Below, one piece after another: positions 53,898 to 62,382 of a DNA stretch of 64,000 nt. The translations under genes and the position numbers were made by a program. Below the pieces are notes generated by a model, which worked only from the letters and a program-made list of their open reading frames with translations, was not told the DNA's origin and ran no database searches. Where the stretch lies: assembly GCA_002399285.1 (NCBI GenBank), contig DHDI01000012.1, forward strand, positions 14,689-78,688. Direction: 5' to 3'. Within the stretch, counting starts at the first letter, position 1; each line of letters opens with the position of its first letter. Source of the stretch: Thermoanaerobacterales bacterium UBA4880. Lineage in GTDB: Bacteria; Bacillota; Thermoanaerobacteria; Thermoanaerobacterales; UBA4877.

Positions 53898-54826
53898 TCC
53901 TGACCGTGACCCTCAATGCGTCGGTAGATAAGGCCTACATAGTGGAAGGCTTTGAAACGGGTAGGGTGCAGAGGGTAAAGCAGGTATCCGCTACGGCGGG
54001 AGGCAAGGGACTGAACGTGGCGCGGGTAGTCGCCGCGCTGGGTGAGGAGGTTGCCGCCACAGGCTTTGCCGGGGGGTATTCCGGCGAGTTTATAAAGCGC
54101 GGGCTGGATGAAGGCGTCATAGGGAATGAATTTGTCAGTACCCCATTTGAGACGAGAACCTGTATCAATATAATAGATGAACTATCCGGGCTCCAGACAG
54201 AACTGCTGGAACCCGGCCCCCTCCTTGACAAGTCTTATGAGGAGAGGTTTAAGGAAAAATATCTGCCGCTGCTTGACACAAGTGACGTAATAGTCATATC
54301 GGGCAGTATGCCGAGAGGGATAAGCACGGATTTTTATGCGCAGCTCATCGGCCTGGCCAAGCAAAAGGGCCGCAGGGTGATCCTGGATACCAGCGGCAGG
54401 TATCTTACGGAAGGAGCCAAGGCCGGGCCCGCAGTCATAAAACCCAATAGATCCGAAGCGGAGGATATATCGGGCAAACAAATAAAAGATGAGCAGGATA
54501 TAATAGACATAATGAAAACGTTTATCGACGGCGGGGTGGAGACCGCATTCATCACGCTGGGTGCGGAAGGCGGCTATGCGTCGGCAGGCGGCAGGGTATA
54601 CAGGTATCTTCCGCCCAGGATAGAAGCGGCGAACGCCGTGGGCAGCGGCGACGCCATGGCGGCAGGCCTGGCCGTAGCCATGCACCGGGGCTACACCGAC
54701 GTGGAAGCCATACGGCTGGCAGCGGCGGCTTCGGCAGCCAACGCTATGACGAAGGGCACGGGATGCGTGCATAGACGGGATGTGGAGATCCTGCTGGATC
54801 AAGTCAATGTTATGCAATTAACATAG
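53894..54826 (+). CDS. PfkB-family hexose-phosphate kinase (1-phosphofructokinase/tagatose-6-P kinase type)
   Basis: 310-residue ribokinase-like enzyme. Substrate site: LNASVDKAYIV and TAGGKGLNVARV. ATP and catalytic site: ANAVGSGDAMAAG with the base Asp. LacC/FruK-type members phosphorylate Fru-1-P, Fru-6-P or Tag-6-P. In this operon, after the isomerase and beside an aldolase, Fru-6-P to Fru-1,6-P2 is the likely reaction. Start ATG 53894 overlaps the previous stop (ATGA). Confidence 0.9.
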   Translation: MILTVTLNASVDKAYIVEGFETGRVQRVKQVSATAGGKGLNVARVVAALGEEVAATGFAGGYSGEFIKRGLDEGVIGNEFVSTPFETRTCINIIDELSGLQTELLEPGPLLDKSYEERFKEKYLPLLDTSDVIVISGSMPRGISTDFYAQLIGLAKQKGRRVILDTSGRYLTEGAKAGPAVIKPNRSEAEDISGKQIKDEQDIIDIMKTFIDGGVETAFITLGAEGGYASAGGRVYRYLPPRIEAANAVGSGDAMAAGLAVAMHRGYTDVEAIRLAAAASAANAMTKGTGCVHRRDVEILLDQVNVMQLT

Positions 54827-55477
54827 AGTTTGCAGTAACTATTAAATAAAAGGAGGTGATGCCTGGGAAAATGCATCTCGCATCATCGGACGGACCGCCA
54901 ATAAAAATCATATTCCATTGCTTACAGTCACCTCATTTTTTTCATTTCTACCAATACCTATGTGGAATTTTCCCAAATCAATTTGTCATACTACCACCAA
55001 CTTTAGAAAACCTGTGTTGAAACTCTGGTTTGAAAGATAAGAAGTACATAAAAGGATTGCTTAATGTGGGTATAAGTCTGCTAAACATAAGAATTAAGGA
55101 GTAAATTTGTCATGTATATAGAGTAAAAACAGTCATTCTGCTTGGAGAGACTTTATAGATAGATTAAAGGTATCAATCAGAAGTAAGAACTCATGCAGTA
55201 ATGTATAATTTAACTATCAGAAATCAGCAAAGGTCCTAGGACTGTCTGATTAGCATTATTGTGAAACGACTGAATAATATATAAGATTTTTTTAGGACAG
55301 ATATATTTCAAATGCCTATGGTCTTTATTTTAATTGGGTGGGGAATAACTAGATATAAAATATTATTTACTATTTTGCAATATTGTTGAATAAGTCCTAA
55401 AATAAGCGGCTTGTACAAAAGCTGCCATAAGATTTGCATGAAATTTGCATGTATATCTTTATAGGAGTGATGTGGTA
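54827..55477. other. AT-rich spacer without a gene; start of the compositional change
   Basis: About 650 bases. It contains a structured element at 54851-54942, and a direct repeat ATTTGCATGA/ATTTGCATGT at 55433-55453 just before the activator gene. I see no coding frame with a ribosome-binding site at proper spacing, and no recognisable IS end. From here on the sequence is much richer in A and T. Confidence 0.5.
54853..54942 (+). terminator. Possible structured terminator or small RNA after the sugar operon
   Basis: GAGGTGA (54853-54859) is exactly complementary to TCACCTC (54928-54934), which is followed by A and seven T. The enclosed 68 bases contain a nested GATGC/GCATC hairpin. Because GGAGGTGA is also a ribosome-binding sequence, the pairing would hide it. 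Confidence 0.35.
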
Positions 55478-58400
55478 GTGGATAAAATTATAGATATTAT
55501 TCAGAACGAAGACAAGAAAAACCCTCTGACAGATGAAAAAATAGCTTTAATGTTAAATATGAGCAGAAAAGATGTTACTGAACATAGGTTAATAAAAAAA
55601 ATACCCGATTCAAGAGAAAGAAGAAGACCATATATATATAAGGATATAGAAGAGATTCTGACTACAAAGGGAAATATGTCTGACAGGAAACTTACAAAAA
55701 TATTAAATGAATCAGGGTATGAAATTTCCCGGTTTACAGTATCTCAAATAAGAAAAGATATTCTAACCGTGGCAGATAATGCCAAGGCAAATGAAAGTAC
55801 GGAAACGGTTGATAATGTCTATCTGAATAATGGGGCAGAGAATACGGAAACGGCTGATAATGTCTATCTAAATAATGATGCGGAGAATAAAGGAAGTATG
55901 GAGGGTAATGTTTACCTACAGCAGGATGATCTTTCATCATTTAAAGAGATAATAGGATACAATGGCAGCTTAAGTATGCAAATTAATCAAGCAAAGGCTG
56001 CTATACTGTATCCGCCGCATGGTCTGCATACATTAATACTCGGACCGTCTGGTGTAGGAAAGAGTCAACTTGCGGAAGCCATGCACAAATATGCTATGGA
56101 ATCAAACAGTTTTGCAAAGGACAGTCCGTTTATAGTATTCAATTGTGCAGATTATGCTGATAATCCGCAGCTTCTTATGGCGCAGCTCTTTGGATATAAC
56201 AAGGGCTCTTTTACGGGTGCAGATACATCCAAGGCCGGACTGGTAGAAAAAGCAGACGGGGGCATACTTTTTCTTGATGAAGTACATAGACTACCCAGTG
56301 AGGGCCAGGAGATACTGTTTAGTTTACTTGATAATGGGAAATTCAGAAGACTGGGAGAGACAGAAAGCACAAGGGATTCCAGGATAATGTTAATAGCTGC
56401 AACAACAGAAACCCCCGAATCTTCATTACTGCTAACATTTAGAAGAAGAATTCCTATGGTTATTGAATTGACGCCAATTAACGAAAGACCATTTTCTGAA
56501 CGGTATCAGATAATAGAAAATTTCTTTACGGAAGAATCATTCAGGATTAAGAGGCCCATAAAAATTGATCTTGATGCTCTGAGAGCATTGATGTTGTACG
56601 ACTGTCCCGGCAATATAGGCCAGATAAGAAGCGACATACAGGTTGCGTGTGCGAGAGGCTTGTTAAATACGCTTGATAGTAAGGGTGAAAATATAAATAT
56701 TAATTTATCCAATCTGCCGACGCATATCAGAATGGGAATTCTAACGGTCAACAAGAGAGATCCGGAGATAGAGAAGTATGTTGACAAAGATATGATGGTA
56801 TATCCAGATAGAAGAGCCAATCCGTTTCCAAAGGGAGACAGGTATATGCTTCCAAACCAGATATATCAGTTTATAGAAGACAGGTTCAACGAGCTTAAAA
56901 ACCAGGGATTTTCAAAAAATGATATATATGAGATAGTTGGCAGTCAGGTGGAGACTAAATTAAAAAAATTTGTAATTGATGCGAAATCAAGTACTTTAGT
57001 TTCAAAAAAAGATTTAAAAGAAATTGTAGGCGGGAAAATTTTGTATGCAGTTGAAGATGCTCTCGAGATTGCAAAACAAAACTACAAATATATTAGGCCG
57101 AACTTTTTATATTCTTTGGCGATCCATATAAGCGCCGCATATGACAGAATTAAATGCGGGAAATCCATAATCAATCCTCAGCTTAATAATGTTAAAAAAG
57201 AATATTTAAATGAGTTTAAGATTGCCAGGCAAATGGTGGAAAGGATAAATAAAGATCTGGGGATAGAACTAACTGACGATGAGGTTGGATTTATTGCGAT
57301 GTATTTAAGAATATTTTCTACCAGTGAGGATAATAGCAAAAAAAGAGTTACTGTGATCGTATTAACGCATGGGCATGTAGCCAAAGGCATGGCAGAAGTT
57401 GCTAACAAACTATTAGGCGTCAATATTGCGCACGGCATAGAGATGGATCTTGATGAAAGACCCGAAGACGCGCTCCTCAGAACGGTTGAATTAGTTAAAG
57501 AACTGGATGAAGGTAAGGGGTGCGTAATTCTTATTGATATGGGGTCGCTTATAACATTTGGAGAAATAATTACAAAAAGGACAGGCATACCGACGCGCAC
57601 AATAGGAAGAGTCGACACCGTAATGGTTTTAGAAGCTGTGAGGAGGGCAATTGTACCAGATACGACGATTGATGACGTTGTAAATGCTCTTGACTCAAGT
57701 AAATCTTATGTCGGACATGTTGAAGGTGCAAAAGATTCATATAAATTACCTAAAGCCATAGTTACAATATGCATAACAGGCGAAGGGACTGCCCTCAAAA
57801 TAAAAAAGTATATTGAAGATAAAATCCATGGCATTGAGAACAATTTTAAAATCATTCCTATTGGAGTGTTTAACGAGCATGAAATCGATGAACAAATAAT
57901 TAATATAAAGAAGAGGAATATTATAGCAGCTTTTGTAGGAACAATAGATCCTCAAGTTGATGGCATACCATTCATACCCGTTGAAGAGATAATGAGCGGA
58001 GAAGGTTTGGACAAGCTTGGGAAGCTTATAGGAATGGATATTGAAGCTAAAACCCAGCTTGAAAAAGTTATTACTGAAGACCTGATATTAAATGATCTTG
58101 ACGTATATAGCAAGAACGATGCTATTGACAGAATAATCAAACTACTAGAAGACAGGAAATGTGTAAGTGAAGGTTTTGCGCTAAGCGTTTATAAAAGAGA
58201 ATCGGTAGGCGCTACGTGGTTGGAGGGAGGCATAGCAATACCACATGGCAGTACAAAATATGTCAATAAGTCCTCAATAGCAATTGCAAAATTAGAAAGG
58301 CCCATATGTTGGGAGGATGGCATGAAGGTTGACTTAATATTTATGATCGCTATGAAAGAAGATTCTAAGGTCTATATGTATGATTTGTATAAAGTACTCA

Positions 58401-58501
58401 AGAATGAAAATATCATGAATGCCTTGAGAACAGCAAAGAGCCCGGTGGAAATGGAAAAAATAATTTTAAAAAGTACAATATCATCCAACAAGTTGGAATG
58501 A
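55478..58501 (+). CDS. Sigma54-dependent LevR-like PTS-regulated activator
   Basis: 1007-residue enhancer-binding protein. N-terminus: two stretches resembling the RpoN-box helix-turn-helix (NPLTDEKIALMLNMSRKDVT near residues 15-35, and NMSDRKLTKILNESGYEISR near 67-86). A repeated linker with NVYLNN three times follows. The AAA+ domain has Walker A GPSGVGKS, the sigma54-contact loop GSFTGAD and Walker B ILFLDEVHRL. After it come a PRD, an EIIA-Man-like domain (LTHGHVAKGMAE) and an EIIB-like segment (ITGEGTA). The C-terminal domain is EIIA-like with active-site His in AIPHGSTKY; LevR has a second PRD there. I prefer GTG 55478, nine bases after AGGAGT. Confidence 0.88.
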   Translation: MDKIIDIIQNEDKKNPLTDEKIALMLNMSRKDVTEHRLIKKIPDSRERRRPYIYKDIEEILTTKGNMSDRKLTKILNESGYEISRFTVSQIRKDILTVADNAKANESTETVDNVYLNNGAENTETADNVYLNNDAENKGSMEGNVYLQQDDLSSFKEIIGYNGSLSMQINQAKAAILYPPHGLHTLILGPSGVGKSQLAEAMHKYAMESNSFAKDSPFIVFNCADYADNPQLLMAQLFGYNKGSFTGADTSKAGLVEKADGGILFLDEVHRLPSEGQEILFSLLDNGKFRRLGETESTRDSRIMLIAATTETPESSLLLTFRRRIPMVIELTPINERPFSERYQIIENFFTEESFRIKRPIKIDLDALRALMLYDCPGNIGQIRSDIQVACARGLLNTLDSKGENININLSNLPTHIRMGILTVNKRDPEIEKYVDKDMMVYPDRRANPFPKGDRYMLPNQIYQFIEDRFNELKNQGFSKNDIYEIVGSQVETKLKKFVIDAKSSTLVSKKDLKEIVGGKILYAVEDALEIAKQNYKYIRPNFLYSLAIHISAAYDRIKCGKSIINPQLNNVKKEYLNEFKIARQMVERINKDLGIELTDDEVGFIAMYLRIFSTSEDNSKKRVTVIVLTHGHVAKGMAEVANKLLGVNIAHGIEMDLDERPEDALLRTVELVKELDEGKGCVILIDMGSLITFGEIITKRTGIPTRTIGRVDTVMVLEAVRRAIVPDTTIDDVVNALDSSKSYVGHVEGAKDSYKLPKAIVTICITGEGTALKIKKYIEDKIHGIENNFKIIPIGVFNEHEIDEQIINIKKRNIIAAFVGTIDPQVDGIPFIPVEEIMSGEGLDKLGKLIGMDIEAKTQLEKVITEDLILNDLDVYSKNDAIDRIIKLLEDRKCVSEGFALSVYKRESVGATWLEGGIAIPHGSTKYVNKSSIAIAKLERPICWEDGMKVDLIFMIAMKEDSKVYMYDLYKVLKNENIMNALRTAKSPVEMEKIILKSTISSNKLE

Positions 58502-58511
58502 AACTTGCATT
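58493..58511 (+). promoter_or_regulatory. Sigma54 (-24/-12) promoter of the galactitol-type PTS operon
   Basis: TTGGAATGAAACTTGCAT: GG at 58495-58496 and GC at 58507-58508 with exactly ten bases between, matching TGGCACG-N4-TTGCW. It overlaps the stop of the sigma54 activator gene. Transcription would start near 58520, just before the IIA ribosome-binding site. Confidence 0.75.
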
Positions 58512-58543
58512 AATAAGGTTATACAAGAATGGGAGGCAAAGCA

Positions 58544-59023
58544 ATGCAAATATCAGAGTTTCTTCATGAAGAATTGATTGTGACAAATTTAAAAGTGGAG
58601 AGTAAAGAAGATTTATTCAAAGTGTTATATGAAAAATTATATAATTCAGGTTTTGTTAAAGAGAGTTTTCTTGACGGAATTAAAAGCCGTGAGGAGAAAT
58701 TTCCTACAGGCTTACAATTAAATAAATATGGAGTCGCACTTCCTCATACAGATCCGGAGCATGTAATTTCACCGGCAATAGCCGTTGCAACATTAGCAAA
58801 ACCTGTAATATTTAAAGATATGGCAGCGTCATCAAATGATTTGGAAGTAAATGTAGTTTTTATGTTGGCATTGAAAGAAGCGCACAGCCAGGTTGAAATG
58901 CTCCAAAAATTAGCTTATCTGATTCAAAATGATTCTCAGCTCGAAATGATAGTTCATGCAAAAAATGGTGAGGAGATAATAGGGATAATAAAGGATGCAT
59001 CATTATCAAATTTAAATTCGTAG
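58544..59023 (+). CDS. gatA: PTS EIIA (fructose/galactitol type)
   Basis: 159-residue cytoplasmic phosphocarrier of the EIIA-2 family. The active His is in GVALPHTDPEHV (about residue 67). FLHEELIVTNLKVESKEDLF at the N-terminus is typical. I chose ATG 58544, seven bases after GGGAGG; an ATG at 58529 lies in front of that site. First gene downstream of the sigma54 promoter. Confidence 0.93.
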   Translation: MQISEFLHEELIVTNLKVESKEDLFKVLYEKLYNSGFVKESFLDGIKSREEKFPTGLQLNKYGVALPHTDPEHVISPAIAVATLAKPVIFKDMAASSNDLEVNVVFMLALKEAHSQVEMLQKLAYLIQNDSQLEMIVHAKNGEEIIGIIKDASLSNLNS

Positions 59024-59172
59024 AAATGATACTTTAGACGACGGCCTTAAAATTATTTATAAATATAAATAGTTGGTGGGCCATTATTCGAGGCATGTAT
59101 TTTGAAAGCTAAAAAATTGCCTAACCTACTGTTTTTATATAAAGCAAATACGAAAGGAGGTGTAAAGAAATT

Positions 59173-59514
59173 ATGTTTAATAAAGCAAAAAAGGAAAAAG
59201 AAGTATTTAAAGAAATCAGAGGGTTGGTTGTATGTGCGGATGGCGTTGCCACTTCTACAATTGTGCTCGTGGCGCTGAGAGAAGGACTAGAGGATATGAG
59301 AGTAGAAGCAGATTTGCAGCAAGGCCGTGTACTGGATGCAGGCAGGACGACTAAGGATGGTAACTTTGACTTTGTCATATCCACAGCTGGAACAGCTTTG
59401 GAAGATGTAAACATACCAATCATAAGCGGTGTTCCATTGCTGACAGGCATTGGCAAGGATCAGGTATTTGAACAAATAAAGGAGATTGTTAATAAAAAAT
59501 ATGCAGGGAGGTAG
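59173..59514 (+). CDS. gatB: PTS galactitol-family EIIB
   Basis: 113-residue EIIB with the phospho-Cys in LVVCADGVATSTIV (Cys21), the GatB P-loop. AAAGGAGGTG precedes ATG 59173. The 150-base gap after IIA contains no terminator that I can see, so IIA, IIB and IIC form one transcript. Confidence 0.93.
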   Translation: MFNKAKKEKEVFKEIRGLVVCADGVATSTIVLVALREGLEDMRVEADLQQGRVLDAGRTTKDGNFDFVISTAGTALEDVNIPIISGVPLLTGIGKDQVFEQIKEIVNKKYAGR

Positions 59515-59520
59515 TAGAAA

Positions 59521-60915
59521 ATGATATCAGAATTTATGAAAACTTTTGGCGCCGCAGTTATGCTTCCTATTATAATACTCGTACTTGAATTGGTCATCGG
59601 AGTTAAACCTTCAAAGGCCATAAGGTCAGCTATATATATAGGCGTTGGGCTTAATGGTTTGGTAACAATTCTTAACCCATTCTTTACAGGGTTAATTGGA
59701 AATGCAGTTTCCGATATGATTACTACAAGTGGAGTCAATCTGCCGTATGTTGATACCGGATGGTCTCTTTTAGCTGCAATAGGCTATTCAACAACGATTG
59801 GTGCGCTTGTCATTCCAATGGGCATAATTATTAACATAATAATGGTCTTATTGCACTGGACAGATACACTGGATCTGGACATATGGAATTTCTGGCATTG
59901 GGCTTTTATAGGGAGCATGGTTTATTATGCGACTGGTAGTCTGTTATATGGTATTTTAATAACAATAGCAGTTGAAATGTTCCTCTTGATAATTGGTGAT
60001 ATAACGGCCCCCACTATGCAGAAATTCTATAATTTACCGGGAATAGCTTTTCCGCACGCAAGTGCTCAAGGTTTGACGATAATAGCTGTCCCTTTGAGAT
60101 GGTTATTTGAGAAGATTGGATTAATGAAGATAGAAGTTGATTCAAAGACTATAAGGAAAAAATTTGGTATTTTGGGAGATTCGGTAGTAGTTGGATTTAT
60201 CATTGCAGTAATTATAGGGCTTATTGCATGGAAGAACAAATTAGGCTTAATGACAACATGGTCCGGAATATTATCATTGGGTATTGGTACAGGCGCTTTT
60301 ATATATTTGTACCCGAAAGCGACGGCTGCTCTTCTGGAAGGCTTCGCGGCTCTCAGTGATAAGGTGAGAGATATACTTTCCAAGAGAGCTGTTAAGAGGG
60401 AAATTAATTTCGGTATGGATGGCGCGCTTACAATAGGAAACCCGGATGTTCTTACAACAGGTCTTTTAACTATGATAACTACTGTTCCACTAATTTTCTT
60501 CTTACCTGGTAACAAGTTTATTCTGATGGCAGATTTAGGAGTCACGCCATTCTTCCTGGCTTCAGCTACAGTAGCAATTATGGGAGGAAATATCATTTGT
60601 TCATATATTACTGATGTTATCGGCGTTGCACTTACGTTATATGGTGGAAGCTACTTCTCACCGCTTTTTTCCCGCACAGTAAAAGCCATTGGAGTTACGC
60701 TTCCTAATACGGGATCAGCAACTGTTGGCGCTGATATGAGACCTATACACAGTATCTTTACTTTCTTAGGGCAGTCGCCTATAGGAATTGCAGTTGCATT
60801 CGCATGCACATTTGCAATGCTGTACTCATTTAAAAAGCATCCGAAGGCATGGTATAAGGCTTTTGGATATGTTGATAATGATAATGATTCAGCAACCAAA
60901 CAGGATGCTGTATAA
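59521..60915 (+). CDS. gatC: PTS galactitol-family EIIC permease
   Basis: 464-residue membrane component with about eleven hydrophobic segments. It starts FGAAVMLPIIILVLELVIGV and contains AFPHASAQGLTIIAVPLRWL and NTGSATVGADMRPIH-type loops found in GatC. It imports and phosphorylates a polyol or sugar-acid-like substrate together with IIA/IIB. GGGAGG precedes ATG 59521. Neighbouring dehydratases suggest that the substrate is not simply galactitol. Confidence 0.93.
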   Translation: MISEFMKTFGAAVMLPIIILVLELVIGVKPSKAIRSAIYIGVGLNGLVTILNPFFTGLIGNAVSDMITTSGVNLPYVDTGWSLLAAIGYSTTIGALVIPMGIIINIIMVLLHWTDTLDLDIWNFWHWAFIGSMVYYATGSLLYGILITIAVEMFLLIIGDITAPTMQKFYNLPGIAFPHASAQGLTIIAVPLRWLFEKIGLMKIEVDSKTIRKKFGILGDSVVVGFIIAVIIGLIAWKNKLGLMTTWSGILSLGIGTGAFIYLYPKATAALLEGFAALSDKVRDILSKRAVKREINFGMDGALTIGNPDVLTTGLLTMITTVPLIFFLPGNKFILMADLGVTPFFLASATVAIMGGNIICSYITDVIGVALTLYGGSYFSPLFSRTVKAIGVTLPNTGSATVGADMRPIHSIFTFLGQSPIGIAVAFACTFAMLYSFKKHPKAWYKAFGYVDNDNDSATKQDAV

Positions 60916-60997
60916 AATAAAGTAACCTATAAAGTAATAAAAAATACTAAATTAAAACCAAAGAAACTAGTGCTAATAAATATACCGTTAGAGAATT

Positions 60998-61037
60998 AGA
61001 TAATAAGCTGCCTGTTCTAATGGGCGGCTTATTATCT
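60998..61037 (+). other. Intercistronic hairpin
   Basis: AGATAATAAGCTGCC (60998-61012) pairs with GGCGGCTTATTATCT (61023-61037) along 15 positions, including one G-U. No T-run follows (AAAAAC), so it is more likely an mRNA processing or stability element than a terminator. Confidence 0.6.
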
Positions 61038-61084
61038 AAAAACTAAATGAAATATAGTTCTTAATCAAAAGGAGTTGCTTAAAG

Positions 61085-62044
61085 ATGAAAAAATGGAAGG
61101 TTGTTGCTACGGCAGTTACATTCGGGAAAGTTAATAAAGAACCTCTTGAACGCCTTCAACAAGCAGGGTGTGATGTTACAATCAATCCCTTTGGGAGACC
61201 TTTTACCAATGATGAATTGGTGGAATATGCTCATGATGCAGATGCAATTATTCTTGGAAATGATAAGGTTCCAAGCAGCGTTATAAAAAAGTGTAAAGAT
61301 CTTAAAATTATCGCTAAACATGGTGTAGGTACAGACAGCATTGATATTAAAACAGCAAATAGCATGGGCATAGTTGTTACAAATGCACCTGGTACAAATA
61401 GCCAGGAGGTCGCCGATCTGGCTTTGGGATTTATGCTTATGCTGGCCCGGGGATTATATCAGGCAAACCGCGATACTAAAGACGGCAAATGGATAAAACC
61501 CACGGGGAAAAGCCTATATCAAAAGACTATGGGTATTGTAGGGCTTGGGGCGATTGGAGTTGCGCTGGCAAAAAGAGCTGCAGGCTTTGATATGAATATT
61601 TTAGGATATGATATTACACAAAATCCTGCGGCATTAGCTGCTGGAGTAAAGTATGTTCCACTGGATGAACTCCTTTCAAAGTCGGATTTTATAAGTTTGC
61701 ATTTACCACTGACAGATAGTACGGAGAATATAATCAGCGCGGATAAATTTAAACTGATGAAGAAAGATGCTATCCTGGTAGATACGGCCAGAAGGAAACT
61801 TATTGATTATGATGCTCTCTATAGGGCGTTAACGGATGGAACATTAAGAGGTTATGCTACCGATGTGTACGATTCTGAACCACCGGCACATTTAGCGCTA
61901 TTTGATCTGCCTAACGTTTTACTGTCGCCTCATATTGGGGGGACGACTGTTGAATCAAATAGACGTATGGGTGATACTGCAGTTGATAATGTTATTGCTG
62001 TTATAAATGGACAAACTCCTCCAAATATTGTTGTATTGAAGTAA
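61085..62044 (+). CDS. D-2-hydroxyacid dehydrogenase (phosphoglycerate dehydrogenase-like)
   Basis: 319-residue NAD(H)-dependent dehydrogenase. The NAD-binding motif is GIVGLGAIGVALAKR with the acidic Asp of GYD about 20 residues later. Catalytic residues: Arg in VDTARRKLID, Glu in YDSEPP and His in LSPHIGG. It lacks the ACT/regulatory domain of biosynthetic SerA, so a catabolic role on a sugar-acid or hydroxy-acid intermediate in this operon is likely (inference). AAAGGAG precedes ATG 61085. Confidence 0.9.
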   Translation: MKKWKVVATAVTFGKVNKEPLERLQQAGCDVTINPFGRPFTNDELVEYAHDADAIILGNDKVPSSVIKKCKDLKIIAKHGVGTDSIDIKTANSMGIVVTNAPGTNSQEVADLALGFMLMLARGLYQANRDTKDGKWIKPTGKSLYQKTMGIVGLGAIGVALAKRAAGFDMNILGYDITQNPAALAAGVKYVPLDELLSKSDFISLHLPLTDSTENIISADKFKLMKKDAILVDTARRKLIDYDALYRALTDGTLRGYATDVYDSEPPAHLALFDLPNVLLSPHIGGTTVESNRRMGDTAVDNVIAVINGQTPPNIVVLK

Positions 62045-62076
62045 GCAAAATTAAAATATGAATGAGAGGAATTTGC

Positions 62077-62382
62077 ATGGCTGATTTAAAACAAGCTATT
62101 TTGATGAACAAGAAAGATAATGTTGCAATGGTTTTGTCACAGATTAGAAATGGTGAGAGAGTAAAAGTTGTTTGCAATAAGGAAGCAGTGACTGAAGTTA
62201 CTGCACTGGAGGATATAGAAATATACCATAAAATTGCAGTAAGGACTATCCCTGTTGGAAATATAGTTTATAAATATGGCGAGATAATAGGGAGATCTGT
62301 ATGTTCCATAGGGGTTGGTCAACGTGTCCATATAGATAATATTGAGAGTGTGATGGTAGGAAATGAAAGTAAAAGCGTATAA
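62077..62382 (+). CDS. UxaA-family dehydratase small subunit (SAF domain)
   Basis: 101-residue protein: an SAF domain as in the N-terminus of altronate dehydratase and in SuyA. The motif PVGNIVYKYGEIIGRSVCSI with IGVGQRVHIDNIES is typical. It binds the metal or substrate together with the large subunit encoded next. GAGAGGAA precedes ATG 62077. Its last 20 bases overlap the next gene, so production is coupled. Confidence 0.88.
   Translation: MADLKQAILMNKKDNVAMVLSQIRNGERVKVVCNKEAVTEVTALEDIEIYHKIAVRTIPVGNIVYKYGEIIGRSVCSIGVGQRVHIDNIESVMVGNESKSV

Noticed and set aside
55380-55477. Second sigma54 promoter before the activator gene
   Set aside because: TTGCAT appears twice, but no GG is placed exactly ten bases before GC; the nearest pair is spaced 11. 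Autoregulation by sigma54 is not supported.
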